From positions 6,890 to 32,395 of the forward strand of contig DBFP01000048.1 of NCBI GenBank assembly GCA_002294405.1: a stretch of 25,506 bases of DNA, given 5' to 3'. The position numbers and the translations under genes were made by a program. The DNA comes from Anaerolineales bacterium UBA877. GTDB taxonomy: Bacteria > Chloroflexota > Anaerolineae > Anaerolineales > Villigracilaceae. Of the stretch, positions 24,380 to 25,506 are shown piece by piece (position 1 is the stretch's first letter; each line of letters begins with the position of its first letter). The notes under the pieces were generated by a model. It did no database searches. It was not told where the DNA came from and saw nothing but the letters and a program-made list of their open reading frames with translations.

Positions 24380-25506
24380 TTGGAAAAAATGATCATCCAA
24401 ATTCAACCTGTCACTCCGCGGGATACAGTCGAAGTACACCTGCAAGACGGAAGAGTACTTTCCGGGCCGCGCGGCTCAACTGCGGGTGATTTTTTACTGG
24501 CCGCGCCAGGTTCCAATTCCGCACCCCTGGTGGCTGCGATCGTCAATGGAGACCTGCGCGAATTGACCTTCCCCATCAAAATGGATTCCAGCCTGGCTCC
24601 CGTAAGCATGTCCGACGCGGACGGAGCCCGCGTTTACCGCCGTTCATTGACCTTCCTTTTGGAAACCGCTTTTGTGACCCTTTTTCCTGATGCAGTCCTG
24701 ATCATTGATCATTCCATTTCGTCAGGCGGTTACTACTGTCATGTCAGCGGGCGCACGGCTCTGGATGCAGTCGAACTCCAGCGGCTGGAATCCGAAATGA
24801 AGCGCTTGGTGGATAAGAACCTGCCGTTCATGCGCCGCGAAATCCCGGTCGCCGAAGCCATCAGCTTTTTTGAGAAAGAAAACTATCCCGATAAGGTCAG
24901 TCTGCTGCGGCACCGGCGCAAGCCGTATGTCACGCTTTACAGTATTGGCGAACACCTCGACTATCACCATGGTTATATGGTGCCTTCAACCGGCTATTTA
25001 AAATGGTTCGCTTTAAATCCTGCCAACAGTGGTTTCACCCTCCGTTACCCTCGTCGGCGGGCTCCGACCACTCTGGCTCCCATCGAAGATTACCCAAAGC
25101 TGATGTCAGCCTTCCATCAATACGGTCAATGGCTGGAACGCCTGGGGATTGACAACGTAGGGGCATTGAATCACGCCATCGAAACCGGTCGCAGTCGGGA
25201 AATCATTTTGGTATCGGAAGCCCTGCACGAACAACATATCACCTACATCTCACGTCAGATCGCCACCCGACGCAGGGAAGCCCGGATAGTGCTCATCTCC
25301 GGTCCCTCGTCTTCCGGCAAGACCACCTTTTCTCGAAGGCTGGCGGTCCAACTACTGGCGCTTGGCATTTCGCCTTTTGCCCTCGAACTGGATAGTTATT
25401 TTGTTGACCGGGACAAAACCCCGCTGGATGACAAGGGTCAATTTAATTTTGAGGCATTGGAAGCCCTCAACCTCACCTTGCTTGGCGACCACCTGACCCG
25501 CCTGAT
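24380..25506 (+). CDS. TGS/SAD-domain P-loop nucleoside kinase (uridine kinase-like), 3' truncated by window
   Basis: About 375 codons are present; the gene runs off the right edge. The N-terminal third (about 4-75) resembles a TGS domain, followed by a region aligned with the second additional domain of threonyl-tRNA synthetase (DAVLIIDHSISSGGYYCHV, then VAEAISFFEKENYPDKVSLL), but the first HxxxH motif of that domain is replaced here by RRSLTFLLE. GPSSSGKTTFSRRLAVQL is a Walker A loop of the uridine kinase/phosphoribulokinase family, and ELDSYFVDRDKTP follows, the uridine-kinase substrate region. Proteins of this architecture are annotated as nucleoside kinases in Thermotoga, Clostridia and Chloroflexi; the exact substrate is unsure. 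TTG 24380 has GGGAGG 9 nt upstream; ATG 24389 (18 nt) and ATG 24353 are alternatives. Confidence 0.8.
   Translation, partial: MEKMIIQIQPVTPRDTVEVHLQDGRVLSGPRGSTAGDFLLAAPGSNSAPLVAAIVNGDLRELTFPIKMDSSLAPVSMSDADGARVYRRSLTFLLETAFVTLFPDAVLIIDHSISSGGYYCHVSGRTALDAVELQRLESEMKRLVDKNLPFMRREIPVAEAISFFEKENYPDKVSLLRHRRKPYVTLYSIGEHLDYHHGYMVPSTGYLKWFALNPANSGFTLRYPRRRAPTTLAPIEDYPKLMSAFHQYGQWLERLGIDNVGALNHAIETGRSREIILVSEALHEQHITYISRQIATRRREARIVLISGPSSSGKTTFSRRLAVQLLALGISPFALELDSYFVDRDKTPLDDKGQFNFEALEALNLTLLGDHLTRL

Overview
The window is ordinary bacterial chromosome of about 50% GC with no plasmid, phage or insertion-sequence signature. I see no tRNA, rRNA or CRISPR array. The gene set (split glycine decarboxylase, cellobiose phosphorylases next to a GH1 beta-glucosidase, several small DUF4870/Tic20-like membrane proteins, and a nucleoside kinase carrying a threonyl-tRNA-synthetase-like front end) best fits an anaerobic, carbohydrate-using member of the Chloroflexota, probably Anaerolineae. 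That assignment is inference from gene content, not from a marker gene.

Layout. 1-323 (-) is the start of a secreted, probably beta-propeller protein. 525-1523 (-) is an extended SDR epimerase/reductase. 1663-2796 (+) is an M20 amidohydrolase. 2854-4668 (-) is glmS and 4889-5278 (+) a small cupin. A long minus-strand block then runs from 20023 down to 5539. Read in its own direction it holds three small DUF4870-type membrane proteins; a strong promoter and tandem glycine riboswitch followed by gcvH-gcvPA-gcvPB; hypA-hypB; a GAF/SpoIIE-type phosphatase with an integrase-like N-terminal domain; a canonical cellobiose phosphorylase; a GH1 beta-glucosidase; and a second, divergent GH94 phosphorylase. 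From 20175 to the end everything is on the plus strand: fmt, glpK, glpD, and a truncated TGS/SAD-P-loop nucleoside kinase.

How the genes fit together. GH94-GH1-GH94 is an intracellular beta-glucoside module: phosphorolysis gives glucose 1-phosphate plus a free sugar, and the GH1 enzyme hydrolyses other short beta-glucosides. The gcv genes break down glycine and are controlled by glycine through the riboswitch; the T protein is not here. GlpK and GlpD turn glycerol into dihydroxyacetone phosphate, with no glycerol facilitator in the window. HypA and HypB deliver nickel to a hydrogenase encoded elsewhere.

Most notable are the SAM-like/GAF/SpoIIE fusion, the divergent second GH94, the kinase whose aminoacyl-tRNA-editing-like domain has lost the first HxxxH motif, the riboswitch whose P1 stem shares bases with a terminator, three tandem DUF4870 paralogues with a palindrome over the -10 box, and several genes with a -10 box immediately before the start codon and no Shine-Dalgarno sequence (possible leaderless transcripts). 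I do not see a clearly new defence or mobile system.
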